Assembly: GCA_964442285.1 (NCBI GenBank)
Contig: CAYTZH010000069.1
Location: forward strand, 1-16,219
Source: CAYTZH01 sp964442285
Lineage (GTDB): Bacteria > Myxococcota_A > UBA9160 > JAFDET01
DNA length: 16,219 nt
Reading direction: 5' to 3'
Shown: in pieces, positions 1-7,521 of the stretch
Layout of the letters: each line of letters starts with the position of its first letter
Position numbering within the stretch: position 1 is the first letter of the stretch
The notes under the pieces: model-generated
The model's input: the letters and a program-made list of their open reading frames with translations, nothing else
Databases searched by the model: none
What the model was told of the DNA's origin: nothing
Program-made: the position numbers and the translations under genes

Positions 1-116
1 GCTTCACCTGGGAGTGCGACGTGCAGATCTGGTTCAAGCGGGTGCTCTTCGATCGGGTGTACCTGGGCGCGCCGGATCGACTGCGCGACCGGGTCGCCGC
101 GCTGGGCGCCTGGTAG
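1..116 (+). CDS. Acyl-CoA dehydrogenase, C-terminal fragment (cut by window edge)
   Basis: Only the last 37 or so codons are present, in the frame whose first complete codon is at base 3, ending with TAG at 114-116. The visible peptide begins FTWECDVQIWFKRV. This matches the C-terminal GFTWEhdaHLyfKR segment typical of acyl-CoA dehydrogenases, where the tryptophan-glutamate pair and the following basic helix lie near the FAD and the subunit interface. A second, complete acyl-CoA dehydrogenase starts 12 bases downstream. Adjacent, non-identical dehydrogenase genes are the usual arrangement of heteromeric alpha2-beta2 enzymes such as the mycobacterial FadE pairs for steroid side chains, so this is probably the partner subunit. 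The substrate cannot be judged from the fragment. Confidence in the family is fair because the peptide is short. Confidence 0.7.
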   Translation, partial: FTWECDVQIWFKRVLFDRVYLGAPDRLRDRVAALGAW

Positions 117-128
117 GGAAGGGAAGAC

Positions 129-1346
129 GTGGACCTGCGATTCGGCGAGAAGTACGAGGCCCTGGGTCGCGAGGTGGAGGCCTTCGCCCGCGCCCACTGG
201 CCCCCGCGCGGCGAGGAGGCGTCCCGGCCGGAGACGGAGCAGCGCTTGCGCTTCCGACGCAAGCTCCTCGAGGCCGGCTACCTGGCCCGCACGGTGCCCC
301 TGGCCTACGGCGGCCAGGGCCTCGCGCTCGACGTGCTCGCGGAGACGGTGATCCGCCAGGCGCTCCAGAGGGCCGAGGCGCCCTGGCGGCCCGTGAACCC
401 CCAGGGCACCGACATGCTCGTCCCGACCCTGCTCGAGGAGGGGACCGAGGCGCAGAAGCAGCGCTACATCCCGCCGACCCTCGCCGGCGAGCTGATCTGG
501 TGCCAGGGCTACAGCGAGCCCGGCTCCGGAAGCGATCTCGCCTCGCTCCAGTCCCGCGCCGTCCTCGACGGCGACCATTGGGTGCTCAACGGCCAGAAGA
601 TCTGGACGAGCAACGCCGACGAGGCCGACATGATGTTCGGGCTCTTCCGGACCGAGCCCGACCAGCGCCGCAGCCGCGGGATCACCTACCTGCTCGTCGA
701 CATGAAGTCGCCCGGGATCACGGTCCGGCCGCTGACCATGATGAACGGCGGCCTCGACTTCTGCGAGGTCTTCTTCGACGACGTGCGGGTGCCGCGGGAG
801 AACGTGGTGGGCCAGCCCGGCGGCGGCTGGAAGGTCTCGAAGGCGACGCTCAAGCACGAGCGCATGCTGATCGGCGACGCCTCGTACCTGGAGATGAACT
901 TCGAGAACCTGCTGGAGCTGGCGCGGCGCACGACCGCCGACGGCCGGCCCGCGATCGACGATCCGGTGGTCCGGCGCCGCCTGGCGGAGATCGAAGGCTT
1001 CGTCGCCACCCAGCGCTACGCCAGCTACCGGATGGTCTCGGCCATCGCCCGCAACGAGGACCTCGAGGTCATGAACGACATGATCATGACCAAGCTCTAC
1101 CTCACCAATGCGGTGCAGAAGGTCGCGAAGCTCGCCATGGATCTCCTCGGGACCCACGGCCTCACGGCGTCGTCGCCGGAGGAGGCGAGCCTGCTCATGG
1201 GGTGGCATACGCCCGGACGCTGGGTGGGCCACTACATGACGTCCCTCGGGCTCGCGATCGCGGGGGGTACGTCCAACATCCAACGCAACATCATCGGAGA
1301 GCGGCTGCTGGGCCTTCCGCGGGACCTGCGCCGCGAGGCCGGTTGA
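129..1346 (+). CDS. Acyl-CoA dehydrogenase family protein
   Basis: This 405-residue FAD flavoprotein should catalyse alpha,beta-dehydrogenation of an acyl-CoA in the cytoplasm, passing electrons to ETF. The start is GTG at 129, preceded by the purine-rich Shine-Dalgarno stretch GGGAAGGGAAG. Residues 124-140 (WCQGYSEPGSGSDLASL) form the FAD/substrate-binding signature, and GGLDFCEVFFDDVRVP (207-222) is the standard middle-domain motif. The C-terminal motif AGGTSNIQRNIIGERLLGLP has Gly379 where medium-chain enzymes carry the catalytic glutamate. Glu244 in LKHERMLIG aligns instead with the catalytic glutamate of the isovaleryl-CoA and long-chain enzymes, so activity is plausible. It follows another dehydrogenase tail by 12 bases and is followed 10 bases later by an alcohol dehydrogenase, so co-transcription is likely. 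The family call is firm; substrate and activity are inferred. Confidence 0.93.
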   Translation: MDLRFGEKYEALGREVEAFARAHWPPRGEEASRPETEQRLRFRRKLLEAGYLARTVPLAYGGQGLALDVLAETVIRQALQRAEAPWRPVNPQGTDMLVPTLLEEGTEAQKQRYIPPTLAGELIWCQGYSEPGSGSDLASLQSRAVLDGDHWVLNGQKIWTSNADEADMMFGLFRTEPDQRRSRGITYLLVDMKSPGITVRPLTMMNGGLDFCEVFFDDVRVPRENVVGQPGGGWKVSKATLKHERMLIGDASYLEMNFENLLELARRTTADGRPAIDDPVVRRRLAEIEGFVATQRYASYRMVSAIARNEDLEVMNDMIMTKLYLTNAVQKVAKLAMDLLGTHGLTASSPEEASLLMGWHTPGRWVGHYMTSLGLAIAGGTSNIQRNIIGERLLGLPRDLRREAG

Positions 1347-1353
1347 GGAGGAA
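1345..1353 (+). promoter_or_regulatory. Strong ribosome binding site of the zinc alcohol dehydrogenase
   Basis: GAGGAGGAA lies immediately after the upstream stop codon (TGA 1344-1346) and 3 bases before ATG 1357. It fixes the start of the alcohol dehydrogenase and shows tight gene packing. Confidence 0.75.
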
Positions 1354-1356
1354 GCC

Positions 1357-2445
1357 ATGCGCGCGGCCGTGATGCGGGAGCGGAACGCTCCCCTGGAGAT
1401 CGAAGACGTCCGGGTGGATGCCCCGGGGCCCCACGAGGTGCTGGTGCGGACCGTGGCCAGCGGCGTCTGCCACAGCGACCTGCACGTGATCAAGGGCGAC
1501 CTGCCGGTGCCGCCGCCCTGCATCCTGGGCCACGAGCCCGCCGGAGTGGTGGAGGCCGTGGGGCGGGACGTGCGCGACGTGGCCCCGGGAGACCACGTGA
1601 TCGGCTGCATCTCGGCCTTCTGCGGCCAGTGCGCCTACTGCCTGCAGGGACGCCCGCACCTGTGCTCGGGCGGGGCGGGCGCGCGACCGCCCGAGGCCGC
1701 GCCGCGCCTGTCCGGCGAGCACGGGCCGCTGATCCAGTTCGCCAACCTGAGCTCCTTCGCCGAGACCATGCTCACCCACGAGCGCTGCCTGGTGAAGATC
1801 CGCGAGGACATGCCCCTCGACCGGGCCGCGCTCATCGGCTGCGGCGTCACCACCGGGGTGGGCGCGGCCCTGAACACCGCCCAGGTGCGCCCCGGGGAGA
1901 CCTGCGCCGTGATCGGCTGCGGCGGTGTGGGCCTCGCGGCGATCCAGGGCTGTCGGATCGCGGGGGCCTCGCGGATCGTCGCGGTCGACACGGTGCCGTG
2001 GAAGCTCGACCTCGCCGAGAAGCTCGGCGCCACCGACCGGGTGGATCCCGCCGCCGGCGATCCGGCGCTCCAGGTGCTGACCGCGACCGGGGGCGGGGTG
2101 GACTACGCCTTCGAGTGCATCGGCCTCGGGCCCACCACCCAGCAGGCCATCAGCATGCTCAAGCGCGGCGGGACGGCGCTGCTGGTGGGCGTGATGCCCA
2201 TCGGGAAGATGGTGGAGGTGCACGCCGCCGACATCTGCCTGGGCGAGAAGAAGGTGACCGGCTCGCTGATGGGGTCCAATCGCTTCCGGGTGGACATGCC
2301 CCGCTACGTCGACTTCTACCTGGACGGCCGGCTCCACCTGGACGAGATGATCTCGGCGCGCATCGGTCTCGACGATGTGAACGGCGCCTTCGAGCAGATG
2401 CAGCAGGGGGCGGTGGCCCGCTCGGTGATCACCTTCGGGGGCTGA
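1357..2445 (+). CDS. Zinc-dependent alcohol dehydrogenase (MDR superfamily)
   Basis: This 362-residue medium-chain dehydrogenase/reductase probably oxidises an alcohol to the aldehyde with NAD+. Catalytic zinc ligands are visible as Cys38 (GVCHSD), His59-Glu60 (GHEPAG) and Cys162. The structural zinc loop is complete with Cys89, Cys92, Cys95 and Cys103 (CGQCAYC then LC). The Rossmann motif GCGGVG is at 188-192, and Asp211 at the end of the next strand favours NAD over NADP. Length is normal for the class III-like/mycobacterial-type branch. It starts at ATG 1357 with a strong Shine-Dalgarno and ends 4 bases before the next gene's GTG, so it belongs to the same transcription unit as its neighbours. 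Among acyl-CoA dehydrogenases and a flavin reductase, a role in alcohol or aldehyde steps of lipid, sterol or terpene catabolism is reasonable but inferred. Confidence 0.92.
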   Translation: MRAAVMRERNAPLEIEDVRVDAPGPHEVLVRTVASGVCHSDLHVIKGDLPVPPPCILGHEPAGVVEAVGRDVRDVAPGDHVIGCISAFCGQCAYCLQGRPHLCSGGAGARPPEAAPRLSGEHGPLIQFANLSSFAETMLTHERCLVKIREDMPLDRAALIGCGVTTGVGAALNTAQVRPGETCAVIGCGGVGLAAIQGCRIAGASRIVAVDTVPWKLDLAEKLGATDRVDPAAGDPALQVLTATGGGVDYAFECIGLGPTTQQAISMLKRGGTALLVGVMPIGKMVEVHAADICLGEKKVTGSLMGSNRFRVDMPRYVDFYLDGRLHLDEMISARIGLDDVNGAFEQMQQGAVARSVITFGG

Positions 2446-2449
2446 GCCG

Positions 2450-3640
2450 GTGGGACCAGGGCTCTTCGCGCCGGGCCGGCTGGGCCCCATCGAGCTGCGC
2501 AACCGGCTCGTCAAGTGCGGCACCAACGAGGGTCTCTCCCGGGAGGGCCTCGTCACCGACGCGCTGGTCGACTGGCATCGCGCGATCGCCGCCGGTGGGG
2601 TCGGCATGACCACCCTGGCGTACTGCGCGGTGTCCGCCGACGGACGGACCTATCGGCACCAGCTCTGGATGCGGGAGGAGGCCCTCGACGGTCTCCGCGG
2701 CTTCACCGACGCCGTCCACGCCGAAGGGGCCCGCGCCGCGATCCAGCTCGGCCACGCCGGCTGGTTCGCCAACCCCCGGGCCAGCCGGGCCCAGCCGGTG
2801 GGCCCGTCCCGCTCCTTCAGCCCCCACGCCGGCACCTTCTCCCGGGGCGCCGGGATGGAGGACCTGGATCGACTGGTGGAGGACCACGCCCGGGCCGCCC
2901 GCCTGGCCGTCGCGGCGGGCTTCGACGGCATCGAGATCCACGTCGGCCACGGCTACCTGCTCTCCCAGTTCCTGAGCCCCTACAACAACCGCCGCCGCGA
3001 CGACTACGGCGGGAGCATCGAGAACCGGGCGCGCTTCCCGCGGCGGGTGTTGGCGGCGGTGCGGGAGGCGGCCGGCCCCGACGTCGCCGTCTGGGCCAAG
3101 CTCAACATGGAGGACGGCTTCCGGGGCGGTCTCCAGCGGGACGACGCGCTGCAGGTGGCCCGCTGGCTCGAGGCGGACGGGAGCGTCGACGCCCTCCAGC
3201 TCACCGGCGGACACACCACCCGGACCCCCATGTTCCTGATGCGCGGCGACGTCCCCCTGCACGAGATGCTGGCCAACGAGCGCAGCCGCATCCGCCGCTG
3301 GGGCATGCGCCTGCTGGCGCCCAGGATGCTCAAGGCCTGGCCCTTCGAGCAGGCCTTCTTCCTGCCCCTGGCCCGCCGCTTCCGGCAGGCCGTGGACCTG
3401 CCCCTGATGCTGCTGGGGGGCCTCACCCGGCTCGATGCCATGCAGCGCGCCGTCGAGGAGGGGTTCGAGTTCGTGGCCGTGGGGCGCGCCCTGATCGCCG
3501 ACCCGGACCTGCCGGCGCGGATGGCGGCGGGCGAGGCCCGGGCCTCGCGCTGCAACCACTGCAACCGCTGCGTGATCGAGATGGAGCGCGGCGGGGTCCG
3601 CTGCGTGCTGGACGACAGCCCCACCCCGACGACGCGATAG
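2450..3640 (+). CDS. NADH:flavin oxidoreductase (OYE family, short dienoyl-CoA-reductase type)
   Basis: This 396-residue flavoprotein has an FMN-binding TIM barrel and should reduce an activated C=C bond, such as a 2-enoate or 2,4-dienoyl-CoA. The core signature spans residues 167-188, with HGYLLSQFLSPYNN followed by RRRDDYGG, and His164/His167 lie in the substrate-anion-binding region (IHVGHGY). Near the C-terminus, Cys368, Cys371, Cys374 and Cys385 form the CxxCxxC-x10-C pattern that holds a 4Fe-4S cluster in 2,4-dienoyl-CoA and trimethylamine dehydrogenases. Those enzymes then continue for about 280 residues with an FAD/NAD(P)H domain, which is absent here: the protein stops soon after the last cysteine. 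It therefore needs an external electron donor. The start is GTG 2450, 4 bases after the alcohol dehydrogenase stop; no strong Shine-Dalgarno is visible, suggesting coupling. Confidence 0.9.
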   Translation: MGPGLFAPGRLGPIELRNRLVKCGTNEGLSREGLVTDALVDWHRAIAAGGVGMTTLAYCAVSADGRTYRHQLWMREEALDGLRGFTDAVHAEGARAAIQLGHAGWFANPRASRAQPVGPSRSFSPHAGTFSRGAGMEDLDRLVEDHARAARLAVAAGFDGIEIHVGHGYLLSQFLSPYNNRRRDDYGGSIENRARFPRRVLAAVREAAGPDVAVWAKLNMEDGFRGGLQRDDALQVARWLEADGSVDALQLTGGHTTRTPMFLMRGDVPLHEMLANERSRIRRWGMRLLAPRMLKAWPFEQAFFLPLARRFRQAVDLPLMLLGGLTRLDAMQRAVEEGFEFVAVGRALIADPDLPARMAAGEARASRCNHCNRCVIEMERGGVRCVLDDSPTPTTR

Positions 3641-3643
3641 CAT
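3638..3643 (+). promoter_or_regulatory. Possible -10 element overlapping the flavin oxidoreductase stop codon
   Basis: TAGCAT fits the pattern TAnnnT and ends 6 bases before the ATG of the inositol oxygenase at 3650. The 6-base gap is GGAGGG, so this start could use either a leaderless transcript or a very close Shine-Dalgarno. Because the hexamer includes the upstream stop codon it may be coincidental. Confidence 0.3.
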
Positions 3644-3649
3644 GGAGGG

Positions 3650-4420
3650 ATGACCCGGGAGGGCCATCGCGACTACGGCCGCGCCGCGGCGGGCGTCGAG
3701 GCGCTCTACCGCGAGAACCACGCGCGCCAGACCCTCGGCTTCGTCCTCGCCAAGAAGGCCGAGTACCTGCCGCTGCGCCGGGCGCGCATGGGGGTCTGGC
3801 AGGCCTTCGAGCACCTCGCCTCCCTCGTCGACGCCAGCGACCCCGACCTCGAGCTGCCGCAGCGGGTCCACGCTCTGCAGACCGCCGAGGCGCTGCGCCG
3901 GGACGGCCACCCCGACTGGCTGGTGCTGACGGGACTGCTCCACGACCTGGGCAAGGTGCTGTGCCTGTTCGGAGAGCCCCAGTGGGCGGTCGTGGGCGAC
4001 ACCTTCCCGGTGGGCTGTCCCTTCTCGGAGCGCATCGTTCACGCGGGGCTCTTCGCCGACAACCCGGACGCCGGGCACGCGGTCTACGGTCGCGGCACGG
4101 GCATCTATGCCGAGGGCTGCGGGCTCGACGCGCTGCACCTCTCGTGGGGCCACGACGAGTACCTCTACCACGTCCTGCGGGACCACCTGCCCGACGAGGC
4201 GCTCTGGATCATCCGCTACCACTCCTTCTACGCCTGGCATCGGGAGGGCGCCTACGGGTCGCTCCTGATCCCGGAGGACGCGCGCAAGCGCGAGGTCGTG
4301 GCGGCGTTCAACCCCTACGATCTGTACAGCAAGAGCCCCGAGCCGCCGGACTGGGAGGCGCTCCGACCCTTCTACGAGGACCTGGCGGCCTCGTACCTCC
4401 CGGACGAGCTGCAGTGGTAG
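3650..4420 (+). CDS. Myo-inositol oxygenase (MIOX) family protein
   Basis: MIOX is a di-iron HD-domain oxygenase that cleaves the ring of myo-inositol to D-glucuronate with O2. The 256-residue product has the complete metal site: His74 (HALQTAE), His99-Asp100 (HDLGK), His168 (SWGHDEY), His191 (RYHSFYAWH) and Asp224 (NPYDLYSK). The second-shell and substrate residues of the mouse enzyme are also kept as Lys102, Asp117, Ser192 and Lys228. The motif QWAVVGDTFPVGC is near-identical to animal enzymes. It is some 30 residues shorter than animal MIOX, mainly at the N-terminus, which forms the lid there. The ATG at 3650 directly follows GGAGGG; the ATG at 3642 is out of frame and stops at once. No other inositol genes are visible, so the true substrate is open. 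It ends 2 bases before the ATPase GTG, so co-expression is likely. Confidence 0.95.
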   Translation: MTREGHRDYGRAAAGVEALYRENHARQTLGFVLAKKAEYLPLRRARMGVWQAFEHLASLVDASDPDLELPQRVHALQTAEALRRDGHPDWLVLTGLLHDLGKVLCLFGEPQWAVVGDTFPVGCPFSERIVHAGLFADNPDAGHAVYGRGTGIYAEGCGLDALHLSWGHDEYLYHVLRDHLPDEALWIIRYHSFYAWHREGAYGSLLIPEDARKREVVAAFNPYDLYSKSPEPPDWEALRPFYEDLAASYLPDELQW

Positions 4421-4422
4421 GC

Positions 4423-7400
4423 GTGGACGGGACGCGGGTCGAGCCCCTCGTGCGCGCGGTCCACACCGCGGTTCCCGGCCGCGCGCGCCTGCGGGTCGCC
4501 GGTCTTCGCCGTGCGCCGGGCCTGGGCCGGGTTCTCGAGGAGCGCGTCGGCGGCGCGGGCATCGAGCAGGTGGTGTCGAGCGCCCGGACGGGCACGCTCC
4601 TCGTGCACTTCGATCCCACGGCCTGGGGACTCGACGCGCTGGTTGCGCGGGTGGCGTGTGCGGTGCGGTCGTCGCCACCCCCGTGGCCGGTGGTGACGGA
4701 GCCGCCGTTCGCCGCAACGCGGATCGTGGGCAGCGCGCGCCTGGCGCGTCAGGTGCCCAGCCTCGTCCGGCTGGCCTGGCTGCGCCGCCAGGCCCGGCGC
4801 GGGCTGCGCGCCGTGCCCGCCACGCCCGCCGTGGACGAGTCGCCGCGGCGCGCCTGGCACGAGGAGCACGCCGACACGGTCCTCGCTTCCTGGAAGAGCT
4901 CGCCCGAGGCGGGGCTCGACGAGCACGACGCGCTGGAGCGCGTCCGGCGCCACGGCCCGAACGCGCTCCCGCGCCCCGCGCCCCGCTCCCGCTGGCAGAC
5001 CCTCGTCGAGCAGCTCTCGACGCTGCCCGTCGCCATGCTGGCCGGCTCGGCGGCGCTCTCCCTGCTGACGGGAGGGGCGGCTGATGCGGGCGTGATCGTG
5101 GCCGTGGTCCTGCTCAACGCCGCGATCGGCTACGCCACCGAGCGCCAGTCGGAGCGGACCCTGCGCGCGCTGTCCGCCTTCGACGAGCCGGCGGCGGACG
5201 TGCTCCGGGAAGGCCAGACGCGGCGCCTTCCCGGGGAGGCGGTGGTGCCCGGCGACGTGATCTGCCTGGTGCCCGGCGCCCCGGTCGTCGCCGACGGGCG
5301 CCTGATCCAGGCCACCCGGCTCTCGGTGGACGAGTCCGCCCTCACCGGAGAGAGCATGCCGGTCACGAAGCAGCTGGCCGCGCTTCCCCGGGAGCCCACG
5401 CCGATCGGCGATCGGACCAACATGGTCTATCGGGGCACCCTCGTGACCGGCGGGAGCGGGCGCGCCGTCGTGGTGGCCACCGGCGCGGCGACGGAGATCG
5501 GCCACATCCAGCGCCTGGTGGGGGAGGCGCGCCCGCCGGAGACGCCCGCCCAGACCCAGCTGCGCAGCCTCGGCAATCAGCTCGTGTGGGCCGGGAGCGG
5601 GCTGGTGGTGGCCATGTTCGCGGTCGGGACCCTGCGCGGCCACGGCCTGGTGCCCCTGCTGCGCACGTCGATCTCCCTGGCCGTGGCGGCCCTGCCCGAG
5701 GGCCTGCCGACGGTGGCGACCACCACCCTGGCCCTCGGCGTCCAGACCCTGCGCCGGCGCCGGGTGCTCGTGCGCCACATCGACGCCGTGGAGACCCTGG
5801 GCGGCATCCAGGAGCTGTGTCTGGACAAGACCGGCACGCTGACCCGCAATCGCATGGCGGTGACCGCCCTCAGCGTCGACGGCGAGCCCGTGACGCTGGC
5901 GGGGCTGGACGTCCGCGATCGACCCCCGACCGATGCCGCCCGGGCGCTCCTCGAGGCGTGCGTGCTCTGCAACGAGACCGAGCTCGAGCCCGGAGAGGAC
6001 GGCCCCGCGCTGCGCGGCTCGCCCACCGAGCGGGCGCTGATGGAGCTGGCCCTGGCGGCCGGCATCCCGGTGCCGGTGCTGCGCCGGCGCCACCCGCTGC
6101 TGCGGATGGACTACCGCTCGGCGGAGCGCTCGGTGATGGTGTCGGTTCACGCGGCGGGGGCCCGCGTCCGGCTGGCCGCGAAGGGGAACCCGGAGGAGCT
6201 GCTGGCGCGCTGCGACCGGGTGCTCGAGGCGGGTCGCGTGCGACCGCTCGAGGTCGCGGACCGCAACGCCGTCGCGGCCGAGAACGGCCGCATGGCCGGG
6301 CGCGCGCTCCGGGTCCTGGGGGTGGCGGCCGCGGAGGTCGACGCGATGCCGGGGGAGGTCGACGCCGGCCTGGTGTGGCTCGGCCTGGTGGGGATGGAGG
6401 ATCCGCCCCGGGACGGCATGCGCGAGCTCATGGGGGAGCTCCACGGGGCGGGCATCGAGACCTCGATGATCACGGGCGACCAGAGCGCCACCGCCTACGC
6501 CACGGCCCGGGCGCTCGGGCTGGGCCGCGACGGCTCGCTCGAGATCCTGGACTCGACGCGCATGCAGGCACTGCCGCCCGAGGTCCTCTCGGCCCTGGCC
6601 GGGCGGGTGCAGGTCTTCTCCCGGGTGAGCCCGAGCCACAAGCTCGAGATCGTCCAGGCGCTGCAGCGCAGCGGACGCGTGGTGGCCATGACCGGCGACG
6701 GCATCAACGACGGGCCCGCCCTCAAGGCGGCCGACGTGGGCATCGCCATGGGCGACGGCGGCTCCGAGGTGGCCCGCAACGTGGCCGACGTGGTGCTCGA
6801 GGCGGGCGACCTGCACTCCCTGGTGGACGCCATCCGCCAGGGTCGCGGCATCCACGAGAACACCCGCAAGGCCATCCACTTCCTGCTGTCGAGCAACCTG
6901 AGCGAGATCCTGGTGATGTTCGGGTCGATCGCGGGCGGGCTGGGTCAGCCGCTCTCCGCCATGCAGCTGCTGTGGCTCAACCTGATCACGGACATCTTCC
7001 CGGGGCTCGGCCTGGCGGTGGAGCCGCCGGAGCCCGACGTCCTGCGGCGTCCCCCCGCCGATCCGCGGGAGCCCCTGCTCGACCGGCGGGACTTCTCGCG
7101 CATGGCCGTCGAGGGGAGCCTGCTCACCGCCGGCACGCTGGCGGCCTACGCGGCCGCCCTCCGCCGCCACGGCTCGGGAGCGCCGGCGAGCACGGTCGCC
7201 TTCACCACGCTCACCACGGGCCAGCTGCTCCACGCGCTCTCGTGTCGCTCGTCCCAGCGCAGCCTCTTCGACGCGCGGCTCGGACCCATGAACCCGCCCC
7301 TGAAGCTCGCCGTCGGGGGCTCCCTGGCGCTTCAGCTCGCCATGCCGTGGCTGCCGGGCCTGCGGCGCCTTCTGGGCCTCGCCCCGCTGGCCGGGCGCGA

Positions 7401-7521
7401 CCTGCTGGCGGTCGCCGCCGGCGCGGGCCTGCCGCTGCTCGCCAACGAGCTCTTGAAGCGTTTCGGCGTCTGGAGCCGGCGCACCCGGCCCGCGCGTCCG
7501 GGCCCCCAGGAGAAGCCATGA
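4423..7521 (+). CDS. P-type cation ATPase, P2 (calcium-type), with CxxC-less N-terminal HMA-like domain
   Basis: This is a membrane pump of about 1032 residues. Residues 10-65 form an HMA-like fold (VHTAVPGRARLRV...VHFDP) in which the metal-binding CxxC is replaced by an H-x3-PGRAR motif. The P-ATPase core follows: N-terminal cation-ATPase domain at 145-240, TGES actuator loop at 308-311, phosphorylation site DKTGTLT at Asp468, and hinge MTGDGINDGP near 755. Ion-site residues resemble SERCA: PEGLP in M4 (Glu426), Asn825 and Glu828 in M5, and NLITD in M6 (Asn853, Thr856, Asp857). This points to a P2 pump for Ca2+ or another hard cation rather than a P1B heavy-metal pump, which would have CPC or similar in M4. 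The frame is open far upstream, but the HMA-like domain begins just after GTG 4423; GTG 4414, overlapping the MIOX stop, is the alternative start. The stop overlaps the MetK start as ATGA. Ion specificity is inferred. Confidence 0.92.
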   Translation: MDGTRVEPLVRAVHTAVPGRARLRVAGLRRAPGLGRVLEERVGGAGIEQVVSSARTGTLLVHFDPTAWGLDALVARVACAVRSSPPPWPVVTEPPFAATRIVGSARLARQVPSLVRLAWLRRQARRGLRAVPATPAVDESPRRAWHEEHADTVLASWKSSPEAGLDEHDALERVRRHGPNALPRPAPRSRWQTLVEQLSTLPVAMLAGSAALSLLTGGAADAGVIVAVVLLNAAIGYATERQSERTLRALSAFDEPAADVLREGQTRRLPGEAVVPGDVICLVPGAPVVADGRLIQATRLSVDESALTGESMPVTKQLAALPREPTPIGDRTNMVYRGTLVTGGSGRAVVVATGAATEIGHIQRLVGEARPPETPAQTQLRSLGNQLVWAGSGLVVAMFAVGTLRGHGLVPLLRTSISLAVAALPEGLPTVATTTLALGVQTLRRRRVLVRHIDAVETLGGIQELCLDKTGTLTRNRMAVTALSVDGEPVTLAGLDVRDRPPTDAARALLEACVLCNETELEPGEDGPALRGSPTERALMELALAAGIPVPVLRRRHPLLRMDYRSAERSVMVSVHAAGARVRLAAKGNPEELLARCDRVLEAGRVRPLEVADRNAVAAENGRMAGRALRVLGVAAAEVDAMPGEVDAGLVWLGLVGMEDPPRDGMRELMGELHGAGIETSMITGDQSATAYATARALGLGRDGSLEILDSTRMQALPPEVLSALAGRVQVFSRVSPSHKLEIVQALQRSGRVVAMTGDGINDGPALKAADVGIAMGDGGSEVARNVADVVLEAGDLHSLVDAIRQGRGIHENTRKAIHFLLSSNLSEILVMFGSIAGGLGQPLSAMQLLWLNLITDIFPGLGLAVEPPEPDVLRRPPADPREPLLDRRDFSRMAVEGSLLTAGTLAAYAAALRRHGSGAPASTVAFTTLTTGQLLHALSCRSSQRSLFDARLGPMNPPLKLAVGGSLALQLAMPWLPGLRRLLGLAPLAGRDLLAVAAGAGLPLLANELLKRFGVWSRRTRPARPGPQEKP

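Noticed and set aside
2515..4413. Long open plus-strand frame upstream of and continuous with the P-type ATPase
   Set aside because: It overlaps two clearly real genes (flavin oxidoreductase and MIOX) in another frame, and its translation is Arg/Pro/Gly-rich without domains; it is open only because of high GC.
4372..7233. 953-codon minus-strand frame opposite the ATPase
   Set aside because: It lies antisense to a strongly conserved ATPase and its product is His/Arg/Gly-rich with no motif; typical antisense shadow at high GC. The same applies to 2429-4717, 9666-12218 and 13913-16174.
5586..7517. N-terminal extension of the MetK frame
   Set aside because: The frame is open upstream but overlaps the ATPase; MetK homology begins right after ATG 7518, so that is the start.
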